NCBI RefSeq assembly: GCF_001557325.1
Contig: NZ_LSJS01000136.1
Location: 1 to 11,675 of the forward strand
Reading direction: 5' to 3'
Source: Erythrobacter donghaensis
GTDB lineage: Bacteria > Pseudomonadota > Alphaproteobacteria > Sphingomonadales > Sphingomonadaceae
DNA: 11,675 nt
Positions 5,195 through 11,675 of this stretch are shown one piece after another (the stretch's first letter is position 1; the number at the start of each line of letters is the position of its first letter). The notes under the pieces are model-generated. The model saw only the letters and a list, made by a program, of their open reading frames with translations, did not search any database and was not told where the DNA came from. The translations under genes and the position numbers were made by a program.

Positions 5195-6288
5195 CGCCGA
5201 CTCCGCCATCGGCACGGGCCGATGCGCGAGTGCGCCGCGCGATAGCAGAGGGCGCTCGGGTCGTGTTCAGCCTGTCCGGGGGCAAGGACTCGGCCGCCGC
5301 AGCCTTCGCGGCATCCCTATGGCTCGACGGCGTCGGGCACCCGCACGAACTCCGCTCCGCGATCCACGCCGATCTTGGCATGATCGAATGGAAATCGACG
5401 CCAAGACTTGTCGAAATGACGGCCGAAAAACTCGCCGTCCCGCTCTCCGTTGTCCGCCGAAAGGCCGGGGGTCTCATCAGCAGGTGGGAACAGCGCTGGA
5501 AGAGTTCGCTGGCGCGCTATGAGGATCTGACGACCTATCAGCTGGTCAGCCCATGGTCGTCGGCCAAACTGCGGTACTGCACGAGCGAAACAAAGGTCGC
5601 TCCAATCGGCGCACACTTGAGACGTGAGCTCGCCGGCGAAACGATACTCTCCGTCGTGGGTATCCGACGCGAGGAAAGCCGAGCACGCAGCAGCGAACCG
5701 ATCAGCAAGGCTGACACACGGTTCGCCGCCGAAGCAAACCGGGCCGGAACCAAAATGATCACCTGGCACCCGGTGATCGATTGGACGGCATCGCAGGTAT
5801 TTGCTTACCATGAGGCGGCAGGAATAGAGCTTCACGAAGCCTACAACATGGGCGCCACGCGGCTTAGCTGCAGCTTCTGCGTTCTGGCTGGAATGAACAA
5901 CCTTGCCGTCTCAGCAGCAAGCCCGGGCAATCATGATTCCTACCGCAGGATCGTGGCGCTGGAATGCCAGTCCGCATTCTCGTTTCAGCCAGATCGCTGG
6001 CTCGCAGACGTGGCTCCCGGCCTGCTGTCGCACCAAAGCAGCGGGTCATCAATGCGTGCCAGAGACATGGCCACTCGCCGCCGCGCGCTTGAAGCGCGAC
6101 TGCCGGCTGACCTCCGATTCAGACGCGGATGGCCTCCGCGGGTGCCGAGCCTCGCCGAAGCAAACACGATCGCAGAGGTTCGGGCCGAACTACTCGAAAC
6201 CTACAAACTCAAGAACCGCTGGGCGACTGCGGCAGACGTCAGGGAACGCTTCGCCGAACTTCACAGCACAAGGAAGGCCACCGCCTGA
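5191..6288 (+). CDS. PAPS-reductase/DndC-like PP-loop ATPase, 365 aa
   Basis: ATG 5191 overlaps the previous stop by four bases, with AGAGGA just upstream. The protein has a canonical PP-loop, SGGKDS at 29-34 after strand RVVFSL, which binds ATP in adenylating enzymes. HADLGMIEW follows at 59-67, then LRYCTSETK (127-135), SVVGIRREESRAR (154-166), HPVIDWTASQVFAY (193-206) and SCSFC (226-230). This order is that of the phosphoadenosine phosphosulfate reductase superfamily, which also includes DndC, the sulfur-activating protein of DNA phosphorothioation. The protein has exactly four Cys (130, 227, 230, 259), a set that could hold an iron-sulfur cluster. It lacks the catalytic C-terminal ECGLH-type motif of true assimilatory PAPS reductases, so it is probably not a sulfate-assimilation enzyme. 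No cysteine desulfurase is nearby. Substrate unknown; a nucleic-acid or nucleotide sulfur/adenylation role is inferred. Confidence 0.85.
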   Translation: MTPTPPSARADARVRRAIAEGARVVFSLSGGKDSAAAAFAASLWLDGVGHPHELRSAIHADLGMIEWKSTPRLVEMTAEKLAVPLSVVRRKAGGLISRWEQRWKSSLARYEDLTTYQLVSPWSSAKLRYCTSETKVAPIGAHLRRELAGETILSVVGIRREESRARSSEPISKADTRFAAEANRAGTKMITWHPVIDWTASQVFAYHEAAGIELHEAYNMGATRLSCSFCVLAGMNNLAVSAASPGNHDSYRRIVALECQSAFSFQPDRWLADVAPGLLSHQSSGSSMRARDMATRRRALEARLPADLRFRRGWPPRVPSLAEANTIAEVRAELLETYKLKNRWATAADVRERFAELHSTRKATA

Positions 6289-6300
6289 TGGGGTGGCGGA

Positions 6301-6305
6301 AGGAG
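6301..6305 (+). promoter_or_regulatory. Ribosome site deciding the start of the HerA-like gene
   Basis: AGGAG lies six bases before ATG 6312, ideal spacing. The alternative ATG at 6288 overlaps the previous stop (TGATG) and lacks such a site; it would add eight residues. Confidence 0.65.
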
Positions 6306-6311
6306 CGCACT

Positions 6312-7511
6312 ATGGTCCAAAATACCAATCACATCGCCAATTGTGTTCCGATCGGGCGCCATGACGGGCACGTTCTGGAACTCGATCTCGACAAACTGTT
6401 GGCAGGGCGGCTGCTCATCCAGGGGTCGAGTGGCGCCGGCAAAAGCGCAACGCTGCGCAGAATCGTGGAGGAAGCCTTCGAATACATGACGACCGTGATC
6501 GTCGATCCTGAAGGCGAGTTCGCGAACCTCGCCGAGCACATCGGTGCCGCGCGCATAGTGGGATCAACGCTGACCTGCGAAGGCATGACGTCAGCCGCAC
6601 TCAAGGCCCGTGAGCACCGGATCGCTCTACACGTCGATCTCTCGGATCTCGACCCCGAAGAGCGCATCATCAAGGCCGCCGCCTTTTTCGCAGGCCTAAT
6701 GAGCGCTCCTGCCGAGGTCTGGCCGAACACCATGCTGGTCTGCATCGACGAAGGCCATCTTCTGGCACCCCATGTTGCCGGCAGCGCCCGCGATGCAGAG
6801 ACCCGGCGCACGGGCGTCGCCGCCCTCACGGATCTTTGCTCGCGCGGCCGAAAGCGCGGGCTCGCCACAATCGTAGCGACACAGCGCCTCGCCAAACTGA
6901 GCGCCTCCGTGACAAGCGAACTGCTAAACTTCCTGGTCGGCCTCAATGTCTTCGATCGGGACGTGCAGCGCGCGGCCGATTTCCTCGGATTCGGGCCGCG
7001 CGAGGCAGAACGGCTGCGTTCGCTCGCTCCGGGCGAGTTCTACGCGCTCGGCCCAGCACTGGTGGTCACCGCAACGCTGGCGAAGATCGACCCCACCATA
7101 ACGGACCACGTGGGCGCAACGCCGAAGCTTGTCGGATGCGCCGACCACAGTGCCGAGGACGCGAGGCGACTGCTCAACCTGGAGTGCATGGAAACCATCG
7201 CGGCCGAGCCCCGGGGGCGGAGCACGGCGCTACGCGGCACGAGAGCCCTCGACAACTTCCTGCTCGACCCGACAGCGGGGCTAGCAGTGACAACGCTTCA
7301 AGCGCTTGCCCGCATTGCGCCGAACGCAACGACCTGTACCGATATCTGTGCGCACACCGGCCAGCAAGCCGAGCAGGTCCATGCAGCGCTGGACACCCTG
7401 TCGGCGCTCGGCGCTATCGAAACAACACACCGTGAAACCGTACGGATTGCCCGCCTAAGCGCACGCCTCCGACAGAAGAACAGCAATGTCGATCTCGTCG
7501 CCCTCGCATGA
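6312..7511 (+). CDS. HerA-like (DUF87) P-loop ATPase, 399 aa
   Basis: ATG 6312 is chosen for its AGGAG site; ATG 6288 is possible. A Walker A motif, GSSGAGKS (38-45), lies after strand GRLLIQ. TVIVDPEGEFANL (61-73) matches the 'DP.GEF/ D..GEY' strand typical of HerA/FtsK-type ATPases. The Walker B is MLVCIDEGHLL (141-151), and CSRGRKRGLATIVATQRLAKL (176-196) carries the sensor Gln191 and a possible arginine finger region. HerA-family hexamers translocate dsDNA and often partner with nucleases, Sir2 or other effectors in defence systems, or act in DNA transfer. Residues 340-385 (TTCTDICAHTG...LDTLSALGAIETTHRETVRIA) look like a winged helix. The N-terminal part before Walker A is only ~37 residues, too short for a full HAS-barrel. 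The gene lies 23 nt after the PP-loop gene and overlaps the next by 26 nt. The partner and cargo are unknown. Confidence 0.85.
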   Translation: MVQNTNHIANCVPIGRHDGHVLELDLDKLLAGRLLIQGSSGAGKSATLRRIVEEAFEYMTTVIVDPEGEFANLAEHIGAARIVGSTLTCEGMTSAALKAREHRIALHVDLSDLDPEERIIKAAAFFAGLMSAPAEVWPNTMLVCIDEGHLLAPHVAGSARDAETRRTGVAALTDLCSRGRKRGLATIVATQRLAKLSASVTSELLNFLVGLNVFDRDVQRAADFLGFGPREAERLRSLAPGEFYALGPALVVTATLAKIDPTITDHVGATPKLVGCADHSAEDARRLLNLECMETIAAEPRGRSTALRGTRALDNFLLDPTAGLAVTTLQALARIAPNATTCTDICAHTGQQAEQVHAALDTLSALGAIETTHRETVRIARLSARLRQKNSNVDLVALA

Positions 7512-8757
7512 TGCTGAATTCGCGGTGGTCGAGCTTGTGGCCAGAGCTGCGCCTCACTCTTCCGTCGTCGCAGACAGGCCGCTCGGCGAGATGGCTTTCC
7601 GGACTTCCGCGTGGAGCCCAGGCGAGGTTCTGACACTTCGCGAAATGTTTGCGGCCGACGAGAGCATCGAGAAAATAGCCGAAGATCTTGGAAGGCCCGT
7701 TCATGGCTTGCGATCAAAGATCTGTGCGCTCGGACTCAGGCGGAATAGCACGAGGGTCTGGACCGATACGGAAGATGCCGAACTCAGAAGGAGGTACGGG
7801 CTCGAGGCCACAGCCACGCTGGCTCAACATCTCGCGCGAAGCTGCACCGCAGTTTACGCCAGGGCAGGCATCCTCGGGCTGTCAGAAGGCAATCCGCCGG
7901 GATGGACGGATTGGGAAGATGCGCAGCTAGCTGAAGGCTATCGTCAAGGCCTGCCCGTCGCACAGATCGCGGTGCTGATCGGGAGGCCAATATCTGGCAC
8001 CGCCTCACGCGCTTCGACGATGGGACTAAAGCATCCCGCAAAACCGGCCGGGTGGAGCGAAGCCGAACTCGCTCGAGCGCTCGAATTGGCCGAAACCGAA
8101 ATGCCCTATTCGAAGATCCGCCTGAAGCTGGCTCAGGAAGGCTTCCCCCTGCGCAGCAAGGCCGGCTTCCAACCCCGTCTGCGCAAAGCCGGCTACGGGC
8201 GAGGCTGGGGGAAAGCCTGGCTACCTGAAGAAGATGACTTGCTTCGAAAAGCCTACGAGACCGGCACAAGCCTGACGGCGCTCAGATTGCGCTTAGGACG
8301 CTCGCAATGCTCGATCCGCTGGCGTGCCGACTATCTTGGCCTGCGGGGCACGCACGCGATGGCAAACGGGTTCAGAGGCGGGCCGGACTGGAAAGACGAC
8401 GAACTCACATTCCTGCGCGAAAACTATGGCCGGATGTCGGGGGCGAAGCTTGCCGAATGCATGGGGCGCACCAAGGCCGCCGTGTACACGAAGGCCAACG
8501 TGCTTGGGCTGGTGCACGGATACATCCGCCCTTGGTCACAAGACGAAATGGAAGCGCTGCGGATTGCCCATGATCAGGGCATCGCGATCGCCGATCTCGC
8601 CGAAGCGCTCGGCCGCAACCCGATCAGCGTGTCGAAATTCGCGACAAATCACGAATTCCGGTTCGGAAGGCGGTCTGTGCGCGAGGTCAAATTGACGCTG
8701 CAGGACATCCTAGGGCTCCGGAAAGGGGAGGGGGAGGGGAGGCGCGATCGAGATTGA
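7486..8757 (+). CDS. Seven-repeat Myb/SANT-like DNA-binding protein, 423 aa
   Basis: ATG 7486 overlaps the HerA-like gene by 26 nt, with AGAAGA as ribosome site; an in-frame ATG at 7591 (residue 36) is a possible later start. The protein is almost entirely a tandem array of ~48-57-residue units. Each starts with a Trp (W43, W92, W140, W190, W245, W302, W350) in a 'W(T/S)..E...L' context and ends in an 'IA..LGR....V..KA..LGL' helix-turn-helix-like half. This is the Myb/SANT-like/GcrA-like three-helix fold seen in some bacterial regulators and phage-like proteins. Seven units could read a long or repeated DNA site. Unit 4 is the most divergent (AGWSEAELARAL, with an insertion). The last 13 or so residues (KGEGEGRRDRD end) are encoded by purine element C and look like an unstructured tail. 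It may be the DNA-targeting or regulatory subunit of the cluster. Confidence 0.85.
   Translation: MSISSPSHDAEFAVVELVARAAPHSSVVADRPLGEMAFRTSAWSPGEVLTLREMFAADESIEKIAEDLGRPVHGLRSKICALGLRRNSTRVWTDTEDAELRRRYGLEATATLAQHLARSCTAVYARAGILGLSEGNPPGWTDWEDAQLAEGYRQGLPVAQIAVLIGRPISGTASRASTMGLKHPAKPAGWSEAELARALELAETEMPYSKIRLKLAQEGFPLRSKAGFQPRLRKAGYGRGWGKAWLPEEDDLLRKAYETGTSLTALRLRLGRSQCSIRWRADYLGLRGTHAMANGFRGGPDWKDDELTFLRENYGRMSGAKLAECMGRTKAAVYTKANVLGLVHGYIRPWSQDEMEALRIAHDQGIAIADLAEALGRNPISVSKFATNHEFRFGRRSVREVKLTLQDILGLRKGEGEGRRDRD
8721..8742 (+). promoter_or_regulatory. Purine-rich mirror element C (inside the 3' end of the Myb-repeat gene)
   Basis: G4-A-G5-A-G4 at 8725-8739 is a perfect mirror repeat within a G/A run that continues to 8742. 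It can in principle form a triplex or a two-layer quadruplex. It shares the core GGGGAGGGGGA with element A and ends 34 nt before the start codon at 8777. Unlike A and B it lies inside a reading frame, encoding the terminal KGEGEGR tail. Confidence 0.45.
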
Positions 8758-8776
8758 TCAAAAGGGAGCGCTGACC

Positions 8777-10444
8777 ATGATACACACGACGATACGCCCG
8801 ACCGTGAGCCCGCAAACCATCACAAAGGTGACGCGCCTGTTCAACGGCACCATCGAGGACATCCTGAACGAGCTCCTGCAGAACAGCCGACGCGCGGGAG
8901 CTTCCTGGATCGGCATCGTCCATGAAACAAATGATCTCGGCACCAGCATCATGGTCAGCGACAACGGGAGCGGCGTCGCCGACCCAGCACAAATGCTGGC
9001 ACTGGGGGACTCCGGATGGGGGGCGGACATCGCAGAGGCCGAGGATCCTGCCGGGATGGGCGTGTTCAGCCTCGCCGGCAAAGAAACCACCATCACGTCG
9101 CGCAGCGCGGATTTCGATAAGGGATGGACGGCCAGCATTCCTGAAGATGGCTGGACCGGCGAACAGGATATCGCAGTCCGCGCGATCGATGTTGAAATCG
9201 GGACGACGATCCGGTTCTTCATGCCCGGGCTGACAGCCCAATGTGCGGCACGGATCGTCAAGGAGGTCTGCAAGTTCTACCCGATACCGGTCATCGCCAA
9301 TGGATGCGAGGTTCCGCGAGAGGACTTCCTCGCCAAGGCCGTCCACGTCGCGCGCTGGAACGGAAGCTGGATCGGAGTTTTCGAAGGCCATGAATACCAT
9401 TCCGAACCCACGGTCAATTTCCACGGCCTGCTGCTGAAGCGAAAGCTCGCCGGGGTCTCCGAAACGCTGGGTGGCAAGCACTATCACGCACAGCTCGATA
9501 TTGGCGCAACACCAGACCTCGCGCTGGTGCTGCCAGCGCGCAAGGAGTTCGTCCAAAACGATGGCCTGACTGCGCTTCTCGCGGCGGCGCGGCGTACGAT
9601 CTTCGAGGCAATCGCCGCGAAGGAAACCCACCGCCTCAGCTATGACGACTGGAAGGCAGCGTGCGATCTCGGAGTCGAGATGGCAGAAGCGGAAGCGGTT
9701 CTTCCAGTCTGGCACCCGCGCGCTGCCGAACATGACCAACTCAAGGTCGACTACACGGAGATTCCATGCGGCGAGAACGCCATCCGTGTCGAAGAATTCG
9801 AGCCCGCAATAGGGCAAGCCCTCGGGCGAGCGCTGCGCGATGATATGTGTCGACACCGCCTGGTCGAAAGCCACGCCGAATATTCCGGCTACGCCTGGTA
9901 TGATCGGTTGCATCAGCTCGGTAATGTTCGCTTCTACATCGAGAAGGGCGAAGCGCGGCACATCGTCGCCGAAAACGGCAGCTTCCCCTCGCTCGGCGAA
10001 CACATCGTCGCCGACCGCGTCGAGCTGCGCTACTGCATTTATCATCAGCTAACCGAGTACGAGAAAGAGCACTGTCGCGAGGCCGACGTGGCATTCAGCG
10101 TCAACGAAGATGGTTGGTACAGCGGGGTCGAGCAAATCCGCATCGCCTTCGTTCCGAACGATACGCTGGTCCCAGAGGTCCTCGCAGAGCTCATCGAGGA
10201 CGTTTGCTTCTGTGCGAGCGACGACAGCGAAGCCGATTCCTGGGAAACCCAGCACGAGCATTTCATGCGCGACGCGCGCGAGCTGGCAGCAGAAGTGCTT
10301 CTCGGCGAGGAAGAGGCCATCGCCTCACGGATCCGCGATACAGTCGGCGGGATCCTCTGGGTGCTTCCCAAGGATCGCAGCGTCACAATCACCATCAATC
10401 CAGCGAAGGAGATCGCGGTCACGTTCTCACAGGCAGGGGAATAG
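8777..10444 (+). CDS. GHKL-type (Hsp90/MutL-like) ATPase, 555 aa
   Basis: ATG 8777 follows AAGGGAG at 8762-8768 with an eight-base spacer. The N-terminus carries the Bergerat ATP fold: N-box ELLQNSRRAGA (32-42), with Glu32 a candidate catalytic base and Asn36 a Mg ligand; G1 box VSDNGSGV (60-67); G2-type GMGVFSLAGKE (93-103); and GTTIRF (142-147) as the closing strand. A transducer-like segment LPARKEFVQND is at 252-262. Its layout is unlike that of a sensor kinase: there is no membrane segment, His-box or receiver. Residues ~290-555 have no family I recognise; they are acidic and include VCFCASDDSEAD (near 480) and a beta-rich end. GHKL ATPases dimerise on ATP and act in repair, chaperone or defence roles (MutL, Hsp90, MORC-like). 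It lies 19 nt after the Myb-repeat gene and 2 nt before the second PP-loop gene. Confidence 0.85.
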   Translation: MIHTTIRPTVSPQTITKVTRLFNGTIEDILNELLQNSRRAGASWIGIVHETNDLGTSIMVSDNGSGVADPAQMLALGDSGWGADIAEAEDPAGMGVFSLAGKETTITSRSADFDKGWTASIPEDGWTGEQDIAVRAIDVEIGTTIRFFMPGLTAQCAARIVKEVCKFYPIPVIANGCEVPREDFLAKAVHVARWNGSWIGVFEGHEYHSEPTVNFHGLLLKRKLAGVSETLGGKHYHAQLDIGATPDLALVLPARKEFVQNDGLTALLAAARRTIFEAIAAKETHRLSYDDWKAACDLGVEMAEAEAVLPVWHPRAAEHDQLKVDYTEIPCGENAIRVEEFEPAIGQALGRALRDDMCRHRLVESHAEYSGYAWYDRLHQLGNVRFYIEKGEARHIVAENGSFPSLGEHIVADRVELRYCIYHQLTEYEKEHCREADVAFSVNEDGWYSGVEQIRIAFVPNDTLVPEVLAELIEDVCFCASDDSEADSWETQHEHFMRDARELAAEVLLGEEEAIASRIRDTVGGILWVLPKDRSVTITINPAKEIAVTFSQAGE

Positions 10445-10446
10445 GA

Positions 10447-11355
10447 GTGACCGTGGCCCCGCGAGTGCTGTGCTACGGTATGGGCGTCGACAGCACCGCT
10501 CTGCTCATCGAACTTCATGAAAGAGGTCAGGCGCCCGACCTCGTCCTTACAGCCGACACCGGAGCCGAAAAACCGGAGACCTATGCCTATCAGGAGCTCA
10601 TGCGAAGGTGGATGGCCGAGCGGAACATTCGATACGAGGTTGTCCGCTATGAAGCCAAGCGGTTCAAGAACTGGCCACCTTACCGGGACCTCACGGAATC
10701 GCTGCTCACAAACGGCTGTCTGCCGTCGATAGCATTCGGACGGTCCAGTTGTTCGCTGAAATATAAGGCGGCACCACAGGAAGCCTTTGTGAAAACGTGG
10801 GAACCAGCGCGAAGGGCGTGGGCAGCGAAGCTCAAGGTTATACGCTATATCGGCTATGACGCAGGTCTGCGCGACGGGCAACGCTATGCCCACGCTCGAA
10901 CCATCACAGACCCGCTCTTCGAAAACCACTATCCGCTGCGCGATTGGGGTTGGGACCGACAGGCCTGTGCCGCAAGGATCGAGCAAGCCGGCCTACCGGT
11001 ACCGCCGAAATCATCCTGCGTGTTCTGCACGGCGATGAAGCCCGATGAAGTCCGTGCTCTCCCGGAGCGGTGGCTTCGCACCATCGTTCTGATCGAGGCT
11101 CGCGCCGCGCCGCGGCTTAAGACTGTGGAGGGTCTCTGGCGCAAGTCGACCAAAGCGAGGTCCGGACGGATGACCGATTTCATCCGGGCCGAAGGTCTCC
11201 TCAGGGAGGCCGAGATCGACAGGATCATCGACGCCGCACCGGCGGACCTTGTCCGCTTTCAGGAAAGGGCAGCGGAGCAACCAGAGAAAGAACGCATGGC
11301 CATGGGCGAATGGCTCGACCGCTTCAACGCCAAGGAAGATGCACATGAAGACTGA
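10447..11355 (+). CDS. Second PAPS-reductase-like PP-loop protein, variant loop GMGVDST, 302 aa
   Basis: The start is GTG 10447 (M/VTVAPRVLCYGMG) with AGGGGAA upstream; GTG 10453, spaced five bases from AGGAG, is equally possible. The loop after strand PRVLCY is GMGVDST (11-17), a variant of SGGKDS with no Lys, as in phage- and element-borne PAPS-reductase-like proteins that have G(V/M)G(V)QST-type loops. TADTGAEKPETY (36-46) corresponds to the 'D.G.E...T' strand of the superfamily. Further features are GRSSCSLKYKAAP (98-110), RYIGYDAGLRDGQR (133-146) and SSCVFCTAMKPDE (189-201). Cys residues are 9, 91, 102, 174, 191 and 194; C102 plus C191-x2-C194 match the positions seen in the first PP-loop protein. 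The gene starts 2 nt after the GHKL stop and overlaps the DUF3768-like gene by 11 nt. Two unlike PP-loop proteins in one unit suggest two steps or a heteromer. Confidence 0.82.
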   Translation: MTVAPRVLCYGMGVDSTALLIELHERGQAPDLVLTADTGAEKPETYAYQELMRRWMAERNIRYEVVRYEAKRFKNWPPYRDLTESLLTNGCLPSIAFGRSSCSLKYKAAPQEAFVKTWEPARRAWAAKLKVIRYIGYDAGLRDGQRYAHARTITDPLFENHYPLRDWGWDRQACAARIEQAGLPVPPKSSCVFCTAMKPDEVRALPERWLRTIVLIEARAAPRLKTVEGLWRKSTKARSGRMTDFIRAEGLLREAEIDRIIDAAPADLVRFQERAAEQPEKERMAMGEWLDRFNAKEDAHED

Positions 11356-11671
11356 GAGCATGCACATCGAGATTGCCGATCGCACCGAACGGATCGCGCG
11401 GCTCAACGACCGGGCGCGACACGGTCTCGACCGTTCATCGAGGATCGTGGTCACATCCGGCCTGCATGCGGAGCTCGCCGGCGACAAACCGGCCGACGCC
11501 ATCTTCGCACAGGCGCGACTGATCGGAGCGATGCGGCGCTGCACTTTCCAAGCAGATTCACCCGAACGGGACTTTGCAAGCTTCGAAGTCGATGGCATCA
11601 AGATACTGATGAAAATAGACTTGTATGATCCGGGCCTTGTCAAGTTCGCATTGAACGGTTCCTTCTGTTGA
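11345..11671 (+). CDS. DUF3768-like protein, 108 aa
   Basis: ATG 11345 has AAGGA about seven bases upstream and overlaps the preceding stop by 11 nt; ATG 11360 is a weaker alternative. The ERIARLNDRAR segment (15-25), SSRIVVTSGL (31-40) and especially DFASFEVDGIKILMKIDLYD (76-95) match the DUF3768 signature 'R.LND.FR...GG.V..T.GI' and 'DFG.FE..G...FWKIDYYD'. That family is small, common on alphaproteobacterial plasmids and islands, and uncharacterised. This copy is divergent: the usual DN-DP-x2-E segment is reduced to QADSPERD, Trp is replaced by Met in LMKID, and the usual tail after the YD motif is replaced by PGLVKFALNGSFC. It has no membrane segment. It closes the visible cluster; only four bases follow its stop, so continuation of the operon cannot be judged. 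Confidence 0.75.
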   Translation: MKTESMHIEIADRTERIARLNDRARHGLDRSSRIVVTSGLHAELAGDKPADAIFAQARLIGAMRRCTFQADSPERDFASFEVDGIKILMKIDLYDPGLVKFALNGSFC

Positions 11672-11675
11672 CGGG

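Noticed and set aside
5191..6288. Interpretation as an assimilatory PAPS reductase (cysH)
   Set aside because: It lacks the C-terminal catalytic ECGLH-type motif and any sulfate-assimilation neighbours; the context is that of an accessory element.
6129..6311. N-terminal extension of the HerA-like protein
   Set aside because: Most of it overlaps the first PP-loop gene out of frame; AGGAG at 6301-6305 points to ATG 6312.
8687..10045. A 452-codon open frame on the - strand opposite the GHKL ATPase gene
   Set aside because: It is antisense to a gene with complete GHKL motifs, lacks recognisable domains of its own, and such long antisense frames are common in GC-rich DNA.
10114..10446. N-terminal extension of the second PP-loop protein
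   Set aside because: It is the alternative frame of the GHKL gene; a PP-loop protein begins a few residues before its first strand, which fits GTG 10447.
10045..10986. A 313-codon - strand open frame across the GHKL/second PP-loop junction
   Set aside because: It spans the ends of two well-supported + strand genes and shows no protein motif.

Overview
The window is GC-rich, densely packed DNA with almost every gene on the + strand. It carries no rRNA, tRNA, CRISPR array or recognisable transposase. The gene families point to an accessory element (conjugative plasmid or integrative conjugative element) of an alphaproteobacterium, most likely a sphingomonad or relative. These families are an ArdC-type antirestriction tail, a DUF6927-like protein, a DUF1173-like protein with an N-terminal Cys/His cluster, a DUF7007-like protein, PAPS-reductase-like PP-loop ATPases and a DUF3768-like protein. 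The host and element type are inferred from family content and base composition; no replication, integration or transfer gene is present to prove them.

Left part (1-2645): the cut-off 3' end of an ArdC-like gene overlaps a 131-residue hypothetical gene. Then follow a 213-residue hypothetical, a DUF6927-like gene, a 66-residue small ORF containing a 36-bp near-perfect palindrome, and a 131-residue hypothetical with a GTG start. Middle part (2657-4509): one gene runs on the - strand (167 residues), with a good sigma70-type promoter and an operator-like repeat array at its 5' end. Opposite it, a + strand gene encodes a 428-residue protein with a C-x-C...HH-x2-C cluster.

Right part (4559-11671): seven genes lie head to tail with overlaps or gaps of about 23 bp or less. 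They encode a DUF7007-like protein, a PP-loop ATPase with the canonical SGGKDS loop, a HerA-like P-loop ATPase, a protein made of seven Myb/SANT-like repeats, a GHKL (Hsp90/MutL-type) ATPase, a second PP-loop protein with the variant loop GMGVDST, and a DUF3768-like protein. The spacing suggests one transcription unit. Sulfur-transfer-type PP-loop enzymes, a DNA-pumping-type ATPase, a multi-repeat DNA binder and a GHKL ATPase together fit a DNA-directed system, for example base or backbone modification, defence, or establishment in a new host. That function is inference; no complete known system such as Dnd or Ssp is recognisable.

Three purine-rich G/A elements lie 28-34 nt upstream of the starts at 707, 4559 and 8777, at boundaries between gene blocks. 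They look like a recurring control or spacer element of this region.
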